A DNA stretch of 64,000 bases from DASQPR01 sp963831705 (lineage in GTDB: Bacteria; Actinomycetota; Actinomycetes; Mycobacteriales; Micromonosporaceae): assembly GCA_963831705.1 (NCBI GenBank), contig CAWHRE010000010.1, positions 806,001-870,000 on the forward strand. Direction: 5' to 3'. Made by a program: the position numbers and the translations under genes. Of the stretch, positions 42,292-50,863 are shown in pieces. Position 1 is the first letter of the stretch. Every line of letters begins with the position of its first letter. The notes under the pieces are model-generated. The model was given only the letters and a program-made list of their open reading frames with translations. It was not told the origin of the DNA and ran no database searches.

Positions 42292-42400
42292 GGGGTGGGG
42301 CGACGCTCTGGATCAAGGCGGGCTTAACTCCATGAGTAACGAGACTGATGTCGGCGTGTCGCATCTACCGCTTTCGCCGTGTCGGAGATAGCGTGCGGCA

Positions 42401-42757
42401 GTGAGGTCACCACGGCGTTGCTCGCGCAACGGCTGCCCACGTCTGGCAGTCGCGACGCTGACGTACGTGTACGCGGACTCGACCGCCGTCGTAGGACCGC
42501 TCGCGACCTTTGCCGAGCCGCACTCCTACGACCTGTGTGAGCGGCATGCACGTGGTTTGACCGCGCCCCGGGGCTGGGAATTGGTCCGCCACGATGGCGA
42601 ATTCGATCCGCCTCCGCGCAGCGTCGACGATCTCGTGGCGCTCGCCGAAGCGGTCCGTGAGGCGGCCCGACCGACACCGGGTCGCGAAGAACTGGCCGCA
42701 ATCGACGCCCAGGTCGGCCGAAGAGGTCACCTGAGAGTGATCCCGCCGCCGGTTTAG
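42401..42757 (+). CDS. DUF3499 family protein
   Basis: A 118-residue protein, start GTG 42401, reading MRSPRRCSRNGCPRLAVATL, then TYVYADSTAVVGPLATFAEP and HSYDLCERHARGLTAPRGWE. Cysteines at about 7, 12 and 46 with His residues suggest a small zinc site. It is the conserved actinobacterial DUF3499 family, normally found between manB and the metallopeptidase/whiB genes; function unknown. Its presence here, after an 11.5-kb gap from manB, shows that the conserved order has been split by inserted DNA. Its frame is intact. Confidence 0.9.
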   Translation: MRSPRRCSRNGCPRLAVATLTYVYADSTAVVGPLATFAEPHSYDLCERHARGLTAPRGWELVRHDGEFDPPPRSVDDLVALAEAVREAARPTPGREELAAIDAQVGRRGHLRVIPPPV

Positions 42758-42840
42758 ACGCGAACGCTCACCGATCACTCTCTCGCGGCCACCCACTGAT
42801 CGCCAACTCGCCGCCGGTCGACCATCAGCCGGCGAGCACC

Positions 42841-43060
42841 GCCGATCGCTCGCGTCACTCGCCGTCGGCCCCCTCAGCCGCCGCGCCGCCGATCGCTCAC
42901 GTCACTCGCCGTCGGCCGCGCCCTCAGCTGTCCGCGCCGCCGATCCCTCACGTCACTCGCCGCTGGCCGCCCCTCAGCTGCCGCGCCGCCGATCGCTCAC
43001 CGCACTCGCCGTCGGCCGCCCCTAGCTCCGCGCCGCCGATCGCTCACGTCATTTGCCGGG
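42841..43060. repeat. Minisatellite, about 4.5 copies of a ~49-bp unit
   Basis: Tandem units begin with GCCGATCGCT (or GCCGATCCCT) at 42841, 42888, 42939, 42988 and 43035, giving periods of 47, 51, 49 and 47 bases. A typical unit reads GCCGATCGCTCACGTCACTC then GCCGTCGGCCGCCCCTCAGC then TGCCGCGC. Units differ by a few bases and small indels. The region is non-coding, between DUF3499 and the metallopeptidase-like gene. Confidence 0.85.
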
Positions 43061-43104
43061 GCCGGTGCCTCACTCGCGGCCGCTGAGCCACTGACCTGGC
43101 CCAA

Positions 43105-43187
43105 GATCGGAGATCTTGGAGTGAGTGGCTCGTCCAATGTTGTGATCATGGCGAAATGATCACCATGGGCTTCCAAGATTTGCGATC
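43105..43187. repeat. Palindromic repeat family C, copy 3
   Basis: Ends GATCGGAGATCTTGG (43105-43119) and CCAAGATTTGCGATC (43172-43186); the interior has GTTGTGATCATGGCGAAATG, close to copies 1 and 2. Confidence 0.75.
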
Positions 43188-43332
43188 CACCGCGCGATCG
43201 CCGTGCTCGCCGTGCTCGCCGGGCGCCGGACGATCACGAACATCCCGCCAGATCGGGTGTCGACACGCCGCCACGGTCGGCAAGTGCGTCCAGGATCGAC
43301 GTCGTGTCGGAGGTCGACGCTACGCTGGCGAC

Positions 43333-43788
43333 GTGACCAGCCCCGACCACCGCACGGCCTCGCGGACCCGGCCGCGCGCGAGCGCCGGGATCGGCACGGG
43401 CGTGGGCTGCGTGGCCGGCTGGTGCCGGCGAACGTGCCGCTGTCCCGGACCAAGGCCGAGATCTTCGACGATCTGGTGCTGGACGCGGTCGAGGGCCTGG
43501 AGCGGCGCTACGCCAAGGAGCTGGCCGGCGTGGAGTTCGCGGTCGAGGACGTCCCGCCGGACCTCAACGTCTACGACTCCGACGTGCTGGAGGACGGCGA
43601 GGTGCCGCTGGCCCGGCTGCTGCCCGGGCGGCCCGGCCGGCACCGGCACGCCGCCCCGGATCGTGCTCTACCGCCGCCCGCTGGAGTTCCGGGCGATCGA
43701 CCGTGACGACCTCGCCGACCTGGTCCACGACGTGATCATCGAGCAGGTCGCCAACCTGCTCGGCGTCGACCCCGAAGAACTGGGCTGA
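43333..43788 (+). pseudogene. Metallopeptidase-family (zincin-like) protein, frame-interrupted
   Basis: About 150 residues after reassembly: DRHGRGLRGRLVPANVPLSR, KAEIFDDLVLDAVEGLERRY, AKELAGVEFAVEDVPPDLNV, GTPPRIVLYRRPLEFRAIDR and DDLADLVHDVIIEQVANLLG. This is the PF06262-like family seen beside DUF3499 and whiB. The usual HExxH zinc motif is replaced by the stretch IIEQVANLLG, so catalysis is doubtful; several actinobacterial members seem to share this. Two frame interruptions, near 43358 and 43637. Start GTG 43333. Confidence 0.72.
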
Positions 43789-43870
43789 GCGCCGGCCTGA
43801 GGCTCGCAGCCGTGTCGATAGCGCGTGACGCCACCGGGCCGGCGGTGGCGCGCCACGCGTCGAGGCCTGG

Positions 43871-44130
43871 TCAGGCAGCCCGCCGCTTCAGCTTGCGACG
43901 TTCACGCTCCGACAGTCCACCCCAGATGCCGAACCGTTCGTCGTGGCCCAGCGCGTACTCCAGGCATTCGTCCTTGACTTCGCAGCGGCGAGCAGATCCG
44001 CTTCGCTTCGCGGGTCGAGCCACCCTTCTCCGGGAAAGAACGCCTCCGGATCGGTCTGCGAGCACAGTGCCCGCTCTTGCCACTCCGGAGCGTTACCGAG
44101 CAGGTCGGCCACGTCGACTCGGCCTTCCAT
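43871..44130 (-). pseudogene. WhiB-family iron-sulfur regulator (WhiB2-like), frame-interrupted
   Basis: About 85 residues after reassembly, start MEGRVDVADLLGNAPEWQER at 44130 with a strong AGGAGG site. The four cluster-binding Cys are present: ALCSQTDPEAFFP, then RICSRCEVKDECLEYALG, followed by the WhiB turn FGIWGGLSERERRKLKRRAA. WhiB proteins bind a [4Fe-4S] cluster and the sigma factor; WhiB2/WhmD is needed for septation in mycobacteria. Two single extra bases, near 43987 and 44030, split it into three frames. Because this gene is usually essential, a sequence error is more likely than true loss. Confidence 0.85.
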
Positions 44131-44513
44131 CAGTGTGCCTCCTGTCGTGCGCACCGGCGCGTACGCCGGCGCAACCCCCACACAAGTCGATCGGCCAAGC
44201 CGATCACTTGCTCATTCGTCCGATCCATGGCGGTTTAGCATGCCCCGTCCGAACAACCCCATCAAAATTACACGCGTGTAAGACGTGCGTCGTCAAGCCG
44301 AATCTGATAAATGGGGCCGTACGGTGGACGATCTACCGAGCAACGGGGAGTTGAGCGACAGTCCGTCCCGGGAGCTGCCGACTCCGCTGCATGGCCTATC
44401 GATCCAGACGCCGACAGGTAACGCCCTATCGGCGAGTCGCGTCGAAAATCCTTGCGTCATTGGCTATTGCGGCTCAAAATCGCCGAACCTATCGCGCGAA
44501 CGAGCCGATTCGG
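44131..44513. other. Gene-free region upstream of whiB, downstream of fbiC
   Basis: 383 bases with only short shadow ORFs. It contains the 14-bp palindrome TTACACGCGTGTAA (44268-44281) and presumably the whiB promoter. I see no RNA gene or repeat here. Confidence 0.5.
44268..44281. promoter_or_regulatory. Operator-like perfect palindrome upstream of whiB
   Basis: TTACACGCGTGTAA, a perfect 14-bp palindrome 138 bases upstream of the whiB start, in locally A/T-richer DNA. The symmetry fits a dimeric regulator site, but no regulator can be named. Confidence 0.35.
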
Positions 44514-47040
44514 CTACTGTGTTGCGGCCGTCAATGGGGTATAGGTGGTCGATGCGCTGACGCGCCGGGCCGGCCGATCGCAGCTGCCACGGCGCCGCAA
44601 CTCCGCGACCGTACGGGCGGAGCCGAACTCGGAACCGGCCATCCGCGAGATCGTCTCCTCCATCAGCGTGCCGCCGAGGTCGTTGCGCGCCGCCCTGCAA
44701 CATCGCCACGGTACCGTCGTCGCCGAGCTTGACCCACGAGCACTGGATGTTCGGGATCCGGCCGTGCAGCAGGATTCTGGCCATCGCGTGCACCGCGCGG
44801 TTCTCCCGCCAGGTCGCACCGGCCCGGGCGATCCCGGCCAGGTAGATCGGCGCGTTCGTGTGGATGAACGGCAGCGCCACGAACTCGGTGAAGCCGCCGG
44901 TGCGGTCCTGGATGTCGGCCAGCACACGGAAATGGCCGAGCCAATGACGGGGATGGTCGACGTGCCCGTACATCATCGTTGCGCTGGAACGGATCCCGAG
45001 TTCGTGCGCCGTGGACACGACGTCGATCCAGGCGGACGCGGGCAGCTTGCCCTTCGTCAGCACCCAGCGGACGTCGTCGTCGAGGATTTCGGCCGCCGTA
45101 CCGGGAATCGTGTCCAGACCGGCTTCGCGAAGCTCGGTCAGCCAGTCACGGACCGAGACGCCGACGCTTCGAGGCCGCGGTGACGACCTCCATCGGCGAG
45201 AACGCGTGTACGTGCATCCCCGGTACGCGGCGCTTGATCGCCCGGACCAGGTCCGCGTACCCGGTGGCGGGCATCTTCGGATCGATCCCGCCCTGCATGC
45301 AAACCTCGGTGGCGCCGAGCTTCCACGCTTCCTCGGCGCGATCCGCGACCTGTTCCACCGAGAGCCGGTACGCGTCGGCGTCCCGCTCCCGCTGCGCGAA
45401 CGCGCAGAATCGGCAACCCACGTAACAGACGTTCGTAAAGTTGATGTTCCGGTTCACGACGTACGTGACGTCGTCGCCGACCACATCGCGCCGCAGATCG
45501 TCGGCGATCCGCGCGAGCGCGTCCAACGCCGGCCCGTCGCATTCCAGCAGTGCCAACGCCTTGCTCTCGTGCTCCGGTCGCAGCAGCGCGGCTGGATCGG
45601 ACGCGGCCAAGCGTAGACCGGCGGCAACCTCGCCGGTCGCCACCAGCGGCCCGAGTGCCGTCGTCGCCGCATGCGTCGCGACCTCGTCCCAGTCGCCGTA
45701 CACGGAATCGAAGTCGGTACGGCGATCGCCGGTCCGCCCGACCGTGTCCACCTCGACGAACAGCGACGTCCGTCCACCCGCGACATAGGCGTCGTCCGGC
45801 TCCTGCCACGGCAGGCCGACCGGGATCGCATCGGCGACCGCCAGGCCGGTGGATGGATCGGCCAACGCCGCCACATGAGCGGCCAAACGAGGATCGAGCC
45901 ACGGAACGCCGCGAAGTACGTACTCGGGATAGATCGTGAGCCGTTCGGCGAGTTCAAACCCGGCTTCAGAGGTTTTCAAAGAAAGTTCGTCGATGGCCGG
46001 CCAAGGTCGCTCAGGATTCACGTGATCCGGCGTCAAGGGCGAGACTCCGCCCCAATCGTCGATGCCGGAACGCAGCAGCAGGCCGTACTCGCGGTCGATC
46101 AGGTTCGGCGGCGCTTGAATTCGCATCTTCGGTCCGAGCACGATCCGGGCAACCGCGATCGTCGCCGCCAGGTCGTCCAACTCGGCGTCCGGCATGCCGC
46201 GCATCGCGGTGTCCGGCTTCGCACGGAAGTTCTGGATGATGACTTCCTGGATGTGGCCGAATTCACGGGCGCTGTGCCGGATCTCGTACAGGGCGTCGAC
46301 CCGCTCCTCCGGCGTCTCACCGATGCCGATCAGGAGGCCGGTGGTGAACGGCACGCCCACCCGACCGGCATCGGCCAGCACACGTAGGCGTACGGCCGGC
46401 TCTTTGTCCGGAGATCCGTAGTGCGGGCCGGACGGCTCGGACCACAGCCGGGTGGCCGTTGTCTCCAGCATCATGCCCATGCTCGGTGCGACCGGCTTCA
46501 GGCGCTGCAGGTCGGCCCAGGACAGTACGCCCGGGTTCAGGTGCGGGAGACAGGCCGGTCTCTTCGAGCACCGCGATCGCGCAGGCCCGGACGTAGTCGA
46601 GAGTGGACTCGTACCCGGCCGCGTCCAGCCACTCGCGGGCCGGCGCCCACCGCTCTTCCGGCCGGTCCCCGAGCGTGAACAGCGCCTCCTTACAACCCAG
46701 CGCGGCGCCCGCCCGAGCGATCTCCAGCACCTCGTCGCGGCTCAGGTACGGCGAGTCGAGCCGGTGCGGCACGGTCGCGAACGTGCAGTAGTGGCAGCGG
46801 TCCCGACACAGCCGGGTCAGCGGAATGAAGACCTTCTTCGAGTACGTGACGACTCCGGGCCGACCCGCGGCGATCAAGCCCGGCGTCGCGGACGCTCCCG
46901 GCGATCGCCAGTAATTCGTCGAGCGCCGCTCCGCGCGCGCCGAGAAGAGCGGTCGCTTCGGACTGGTCGATCGTGCGCCCGTCGGCAGCGCGCCGGAGCG
47001 CCCGTCGCAGGCCGGCCGGTTCGGTTGGATCAGTAGCCAC
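44514..47040 (-). pseudogene. fbiC: FO synthase (CofG-CofH fusion), frame-interrupted
   Basis: About 839 residues after reassembly: a bifunctional radical-SAM enzyme making the deazaflavin FO for F420. The CofG half has the cluster motif LTRLCRDRCHYCTFATVPHR; the CofH half has FTNVCYVGCRFCAFAQRERD, then CMQGGIDPKMPATGYADLVR and MMYGHVDHPRHWLGHFRVLA. Seven single extra bases (near 46876, 46549, 45170, 44697, 44609, 44590 and 44562) break the frame; removing them gives a length divisible by three. Start GTG 47040 is divergent from cofD, 67 bases apart. Functional cofD and cofE alongside argue that FbiC is really intact. Confidence 0.88.
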
Positions 47041-47107
47041 GACTCGAACTGTAGTGCGCCCTCGACCTTCCGACGACGCGCTCCTGGGGTTGGGAGAAGA
47101 TGGCGAC

Positions 47108-48064
47108 ATGCACATCGTTGTACTCGCGGGCGGAATCGGGGGCGCGCGCTTCCTCACCGGTGTCCGCGCGCTCGCGGCCACCATGCCCGGCACCACGGTC
47201 ACCGCGATCGTCAACGTCGGCGATGACGTCACCATGCACGGCTTGCGAATCTGCCCGGACCTGGACAGCGTCATGTACACGCTGGCCGGCGCGGCCGACC
47301 CGGTACGCGGCTGGGGCCGGGTCGGCGAGACCTGGGTGATCAAGGAAGAGCTGGCGAAATACGGCGCCGAGCCGACCTGGTTCGGCCTGGGCGACAAGGA
47401 CATCGCGACACACCTGGTCCGGACTCGGATGCTGGCGGGCGGCAATCCGCTGTCCGCAGTCACGGCCGCGCTCTGCGAGCGCTGGACCACCGGGATCACG
47501 ATGCTGCCGGCCTCGGACGATCGGCTGGAAACCCATGTCGTGGTCGAGGTGGACGGCTCGGTGCAGGCGATCCATTTCCAAGAATGGTGGGTACGCTACC
47601 GAGCCGCCCTTCCGGCGCAAAAGTTCGTGTTCGTCGGCGCGGACACCGCGAAGCCGGCCGCCGGCGTACTCGAAGCGATCGAGTCGGCCGATGTGATCCT
47701 TCTCGCTCCGAGCAATCCGGTCGTGTCCATCGCCCCGATCCTCGCCGTGAAGGGACTCCGTGATGCGCTGGTCGGTTCGCCCGCGAAAATCATCGGCTAC
47801 TCGCCGATCATCGACGCCGCCCCGGTACGCGGGATGGCCGACAAGTGCCTCAGCGCGCTCGACATCCCCTGTACCGCCGAGGGCGTGGGCAACATGTACG
47901 GCGCCCGCAGCTCCGGGGGGCTCCTGGACACCTGGCTGGTAGACCCGGTAGACGCGGAAACGCAGGTAGACGGCGTCAACGTGGTCCCGACCCCGCTCTG
48001 GATGACCGACGAGCAGGCCACCGCTGCCATGGCCGCGGCCGCTCTCCCAGCGCAATTCGGATGA
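47108..48064 (+). CDS. cofD: 2-phospho-L-lactate transferase (F420 biosynthesis)
   Basis: A 318-residue enzyme (FbiA) that joins a phosphoenolpyruvate- or lactate-derived guanylyl donor to FO, giving (dehydro-)F420-0. Start MHIVVLAGGIGGARFLTGVR with the Rossmann-like glycine loop, then IVNVGDDVTMHGLRICPDLD, FGLGDKDIATHLVRTRML, VILLAPSNPVVSIAPILAV and IIDAAPVRGMADKCLSALDI. SD GGGAGAAG precedes ATG 47108. It is intact and followed 121 bases later by cofE; fbiC diverges upstream, so all three F420 genes cluster here. Confidence 0.95.
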   Translation: MHIVVLAGGIGGARFLTGVRALAATMPGTTVTAIVNVGDDVTMHGLRICPDLDSVMYTLAGAADPVRGWGRVGETWVIKEELAKYGAEPTWFGLGDKDIATHLVRTRMLAGGNPLSAVTAALCERWTTGITMLPASDDRLETHVVVEVDGSVQAIHFQEWWVRYRAALPAQKFVFVGADTAKPAAGVLEAIESADVILLAPSNPVVSIAPILAVKGLRDALVGSPAKIIGYSPIIDAAPVRGMADKCLSALDIPCTAEGVGNMYGARSSGGLLDTWLVDPVDAETQVDGVNVVPTPLWMTDEQATAAMAAAALPAQFG

Positions 48065-48185
48065 TCGCGAGTTCGCGTCCGCTGACGCTGCCGACGCGCC
48101 GGGAGCCCACGAGGTCCCGGGACACGGAGTCGCGATCATGCACGGGCGTCGGGGGAGACCGGGGCGCCTGTGTCAGGATTTCTCT

Positions 48186-49178
48186 GTGAGCCTTAGCGTT
48201 TTGCCGGTGGTCGGGTTGGCTGACATTGTCGCCGGGGACGATCTTGCTGAGCTGATTGTCGCCGCGGCGCCGTGGATCGTCGACGGTGACGTTCTCGTCG
48301 TGACCAGCAAAATCGTGTCGAAAGCCGAAGGCAACCTGGCACCGATCCCCCGTGCCGACGGTCCGGAGCGGGACGCCGCCAAGGCGGCGGTCCTGGCCAG
48401 CGAGGCATCCCGGGTCGTCGCCGTCCGCGGTCCGACCAGAATCGTCGCGACTCACCACGGATTCGTGATGGCGGCCGGCGGCATCGACGAGTCGAACGTC
48501 GACCGAGATCATCTCGTGCTGCTGCCGAAAGACCCGGACGCGTCGGCGCGCGGCCTGCGGGCGGATCTGCGTACGCGGTTCGGGCGGGACGTCGTCGTGA
48601 TCGTCTCGGACACGATGGGCCGCCCGTGGCGAAACGGCCTGACCGACGTCGCGCTCGGCGTGGCCGGCATGGAACCGATCCTCGATTACCGGGGCGAGCA
48701 CGACGCGTACGGCAACGAACTGCACATCACGCAGATGTCGCCGGTCGACGAGTTGAGCGGCGCGGCGGAACTCGTCAAGGGGAAGTACGACCAGGTGCCG
48801 GTCGCGGTGGTACGGGGCCTGGCCATCACCGGTACGCCGGACGGGCCGGGTGCCTCGGTCCTGATCCGCTCGGCCGACACCGACATGTTCTCGCTCGGCA
48901 CGGCCGAAGCTCGCGCCGACGGTCTCCGGATGGCAACGCGGCTGGACGGATTCACACCGCCAACACCGCCCACCGTTTCGCTCGATGCCGCGATCGAACG
49001 CGCGATCGTGGCAGCGGGTGACGACGTGACGTGGAGCCGGACCGGCACGGCGCTGACACTGACTGGCGAGCACACGTTGCGAGCCGGCGTCGCCGTACAC
49101 GTATTGAGGTGTTCACTCGCCGCAGACGGTTATCCGACGTCCTGGCCGGACCACGGTGCTGTGATCGATGTCCTCTAA
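48186..49178 (+). CDS. cofE: Coenzyme F420-0:L-glutamate ligase
   Basis: A 330-residue enzyme that adds the first glutamates to F420-0 with GTP. Family motifs: LIVAAAPWIVDGDVLVVTSK, GNLAPIPR, HHGFVMAAGGIDESNVDRDH, VVVIVSDTMGRPWRNGLTDV and EHDAYGNELHITQMSPVDEL. The C-terminal ~80 residues form a short extension; the nitroreductase-type FMN domain of mycobacterial FbiB is not present, so FbiB's second function must be encoded elsewhere. Start GTG 48186 (MSLSVLPVVGLADIVAGD) is preferred to ATG 48138. The stop overlaps the NUDIX gene by eleven bases. Confidence 0.93.
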   Translation: MSLSVLPVVGLADIVAGDDLAELIVAAAPWIVDGDVLVVTSKIVSKAEGNLAPIPRADGPERDAAKAAVLASEASRVVAVRGPTRIVATHHGFVMAAGGIDESNVDRDHLVLLPKDPDASARGLRADLRTRFGRDVVVIVSDTMGRPWRNGLTDVALGVAGMEPILDYRGEHDAYGNELHITQMSPVDELSGAAELVKGKYDQVPVAVVRGLAITGTPDGPGASVLIRSADTDMFSLGTAEARADGLRMATRLDGFTPPTPPTVSLDAAIERAIVAAGDDVTWSRTGTALTLTGEHTLRAGVAVHVLRCSLAADGYPTSWPDHGAVIDVL

Positions 49179-49722
49179 CGTGGATCTCTATCAGGATGTT
49201 GTTCGCTCGGTCACCGGCTGGCAGCCGGAAGACGAGCGGAGCGCGGTCGCGCTGCCGAAGCTGCTCGCGTTCCTGGAGCAAGGGCCGGACGCCATGCAAC
49301 GTTCCTACCTGCCGGGGCATGTCACCGCGAGCGCGATCATCGTGCACGACGATCGCGAGCAGGTCTTGCTGTGCCTGCACGGCCGATTCAACATGTGGTG
49401 CCAGCTCGGCGGCCACTGCGAGCCGGACGACCGTACGCTCAGCGGCGCCGCGATGCGCGAGGCCACCGAGGAATCCGGCATTGACGGGCTGATCCTCGAT
49501 CCGGTGCCGGTCAGCGTCGACATCCACGCCGTCACGTGCACGGTCGGCTCGACGTACCACTATGACGTTAGATTTGCTCTTCTCGCTCCGCCGGGCGCCG
49601 CTGAGCAGGTCAGCTTCGAGTCGCACGCGCTCGGATGGTTTCGGCCGAAGGCGCTGCCGTCACCACTCGCGGACGGCACCGAGAGTGCGATCGGGCCGTC
49701 GCTCCGCCGTTTCCAGCTATAG
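49168..49722 (+). CDS. NUDIX hydrolase
   Basis: A 184-residue protein with an N-terminal helical segment and a NUDIX domain. The NUDIX box GGHCEPDDRTLSGAAMREAT continuing EESG fits the Gx5Ex7REUxEExGU consensus that binds Mg2+ and the diphosphate. Substrate unknown; the family hydrolyses nucleoside diphosphates linked to other groups. Its ATG lies inside the end of cofE, so the two are translationally coupled, which hints at a housekeeping role near F420 synthesis but does not prove one. It converges with manC with a six-base tail overlap. Confidence 0.88.
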   Translation: MSSNVDLYQDVVRSVTGWQPEDERSAVALPKLLAFLEQGPDAMQRSYLPGHVTASAIIVHDDREQVLLCLHGRFNMWCQLGGHCEPDDRTLSGAAMREATEESGIDGLILDPVPVSVDIHAVTCTVGSTYHYDVRFALLAPPGAAEQVSFESHALGWFRPKALPSPLADGTESAIGPSLRRFQL

Positions 49723-50811
49723 ATAGCGCGCGTCGCCGCGTTCTTTGAGCGCGTCGACGATGACCTTGACGTCCTGGGCGCGATCACGCGGGCAGACGAA
49801 CAAGGCATCCGGCGTGTCCACCACGACAATGTCCGTCATGCCCAGCACCGCGACGAGACGATTACCGTGCGGTACGACGACCGAGCCGGTCGTGTCGCGC
49901 AGCAGGATGTCCGGCTTGTCGCCGCTCGGCGCGACAATGACGTTGCCGGCTTCGTCCGCGACGAGTACGTCACCGAGCGTGTCGAAATCGCCGACATCGT
50001 TCCAGCCGAAGTCGCCGGAGACCGTCGCGACCAGCCCGGCCGCTGCGGCGCCTTCCATCACGGCGTAATCGACCGAGATTCGGGGAAGCGTCGCCCAGAC
50101 CTCGCCGATCACGTCGTCCTGGGCGGGCGTACCCCAGGCGTCGGCGATCCGAATCAGGCCGGCGTGGAGTTCCGGCTGCTGCCGGGCGAGTTCGGCCAGG
50201 AATGCGTCGACCCGCCAGACGAACATCCCGGCGTTCCAGACGTAGCGGCCGGATGCGACGTACGCCTCGGCCACCTCCCGGGACGGCTTCTCCTTGAACT
50301 CCTCGACCCGCACGACCGGGCCGTCCGACGCGCCGGCGCCGCATTGCAGATAGCCGTAGCCGGTCTCGGCGCGAGTCGGCGTGATCCCGATCGTCATCAA
50401 CCGGCCCTGCTCGGCGCCGATGATCGCGTTCCGGACCGCCTCGACGAAACGCTCACCGTGAGCGATCAGGTGATCGGTTGCGAACGAGCCCATGATCCCG
50501 TCCGGATTGCGCTTCGCGATGATCGCTGCGGCCAGGCCGACCGCGGCACACGAATCGCGGGGCGACGGCTCGACCAGAATGTTTCCGGCGGGCAGGCGAC
50601 CGGCCTGGCGCGCCACGTCGGTCGCGTGGGCGGAGCCGGTCACGATGTAGGTGTCCTCCGGTGCGGCGAGCGGCGCCAAGCGCTCGATCGTCGCCTGCAG
50701 CAGCGAGGCCGCCGAACCGGTCAACGGGTGCAAAAACTTCGGAAATCCGGCCCGGGAGACGGGCCAGAGACGAGTCCCCGAACCTCCGGCGAGTGCCACT
50801 GCGTAGAACAT
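49717..50811 (-). CDS. manC: Mannose-1-phosphate guanylyltransferase
   Basis: A 364-residue nucleotidyltransferase making GDP-mannose from mannose-1-P and GTP. N-terminal signature AVALAGGSGTRLWPVSRAGF with PKF soon after, NILVEPSPRDSCAAVGLAAA, MGSFATDHLIAHGERFVEAV, VEEFKEKPSREVAEAYVAS, YVWNAGMFVWRVDAFLAELA and DFGWNDVGDFDTLGDVLVA are all typical. The C-terminal beta-helix is short, and there is no isomerase domain fused. It completes the ManA-ManB-ManC route present in the window and sits beside a glycosyltransferase. Confidence 0.94.
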   Translation of the reverse strand: MFYAVALAGGSGTRLWPVSRAGFPKFLHPLTGSAASLLQATIERLAPLAAPEDTYIVTGSAHATDVARQAGRLPAGNILVEPSPRDSCAAVGLAAAIIAKRNPDGIMGSFATDHLIAHGERFVEAVRNAIIGAEQGRLMTIGITPTRAETGYGYLQCGAGASDGPVVRVEEFKEKPSREVAEAYVASGRYVWNAGMFVWRVDAFLAELARQQPELHAGLIRIADAWGTPAQDDVIGEVWATLPRISVDYAVMEGAAAAGLVATVSGDFGWNDVGDFDTLGDVLVADEAGNVIVAPSGDKPDILLRDTTGSVVVPHGNRLVAVLGMTDIVVVDTPDALFVCPRDRAQDVKVIVDALKERGDARYL

Positions 50812-50863
50812 CCGACCATCATGCCTAGTCGGCGCGTCAATTGCAGTGTCGGGGCGGCCCTTT

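Noticed and set aside
42841..43060. CRISPR-like array
   Set aside because: Units are contiguous without unique spacers and no cas genes are present; it is a minisatellite.
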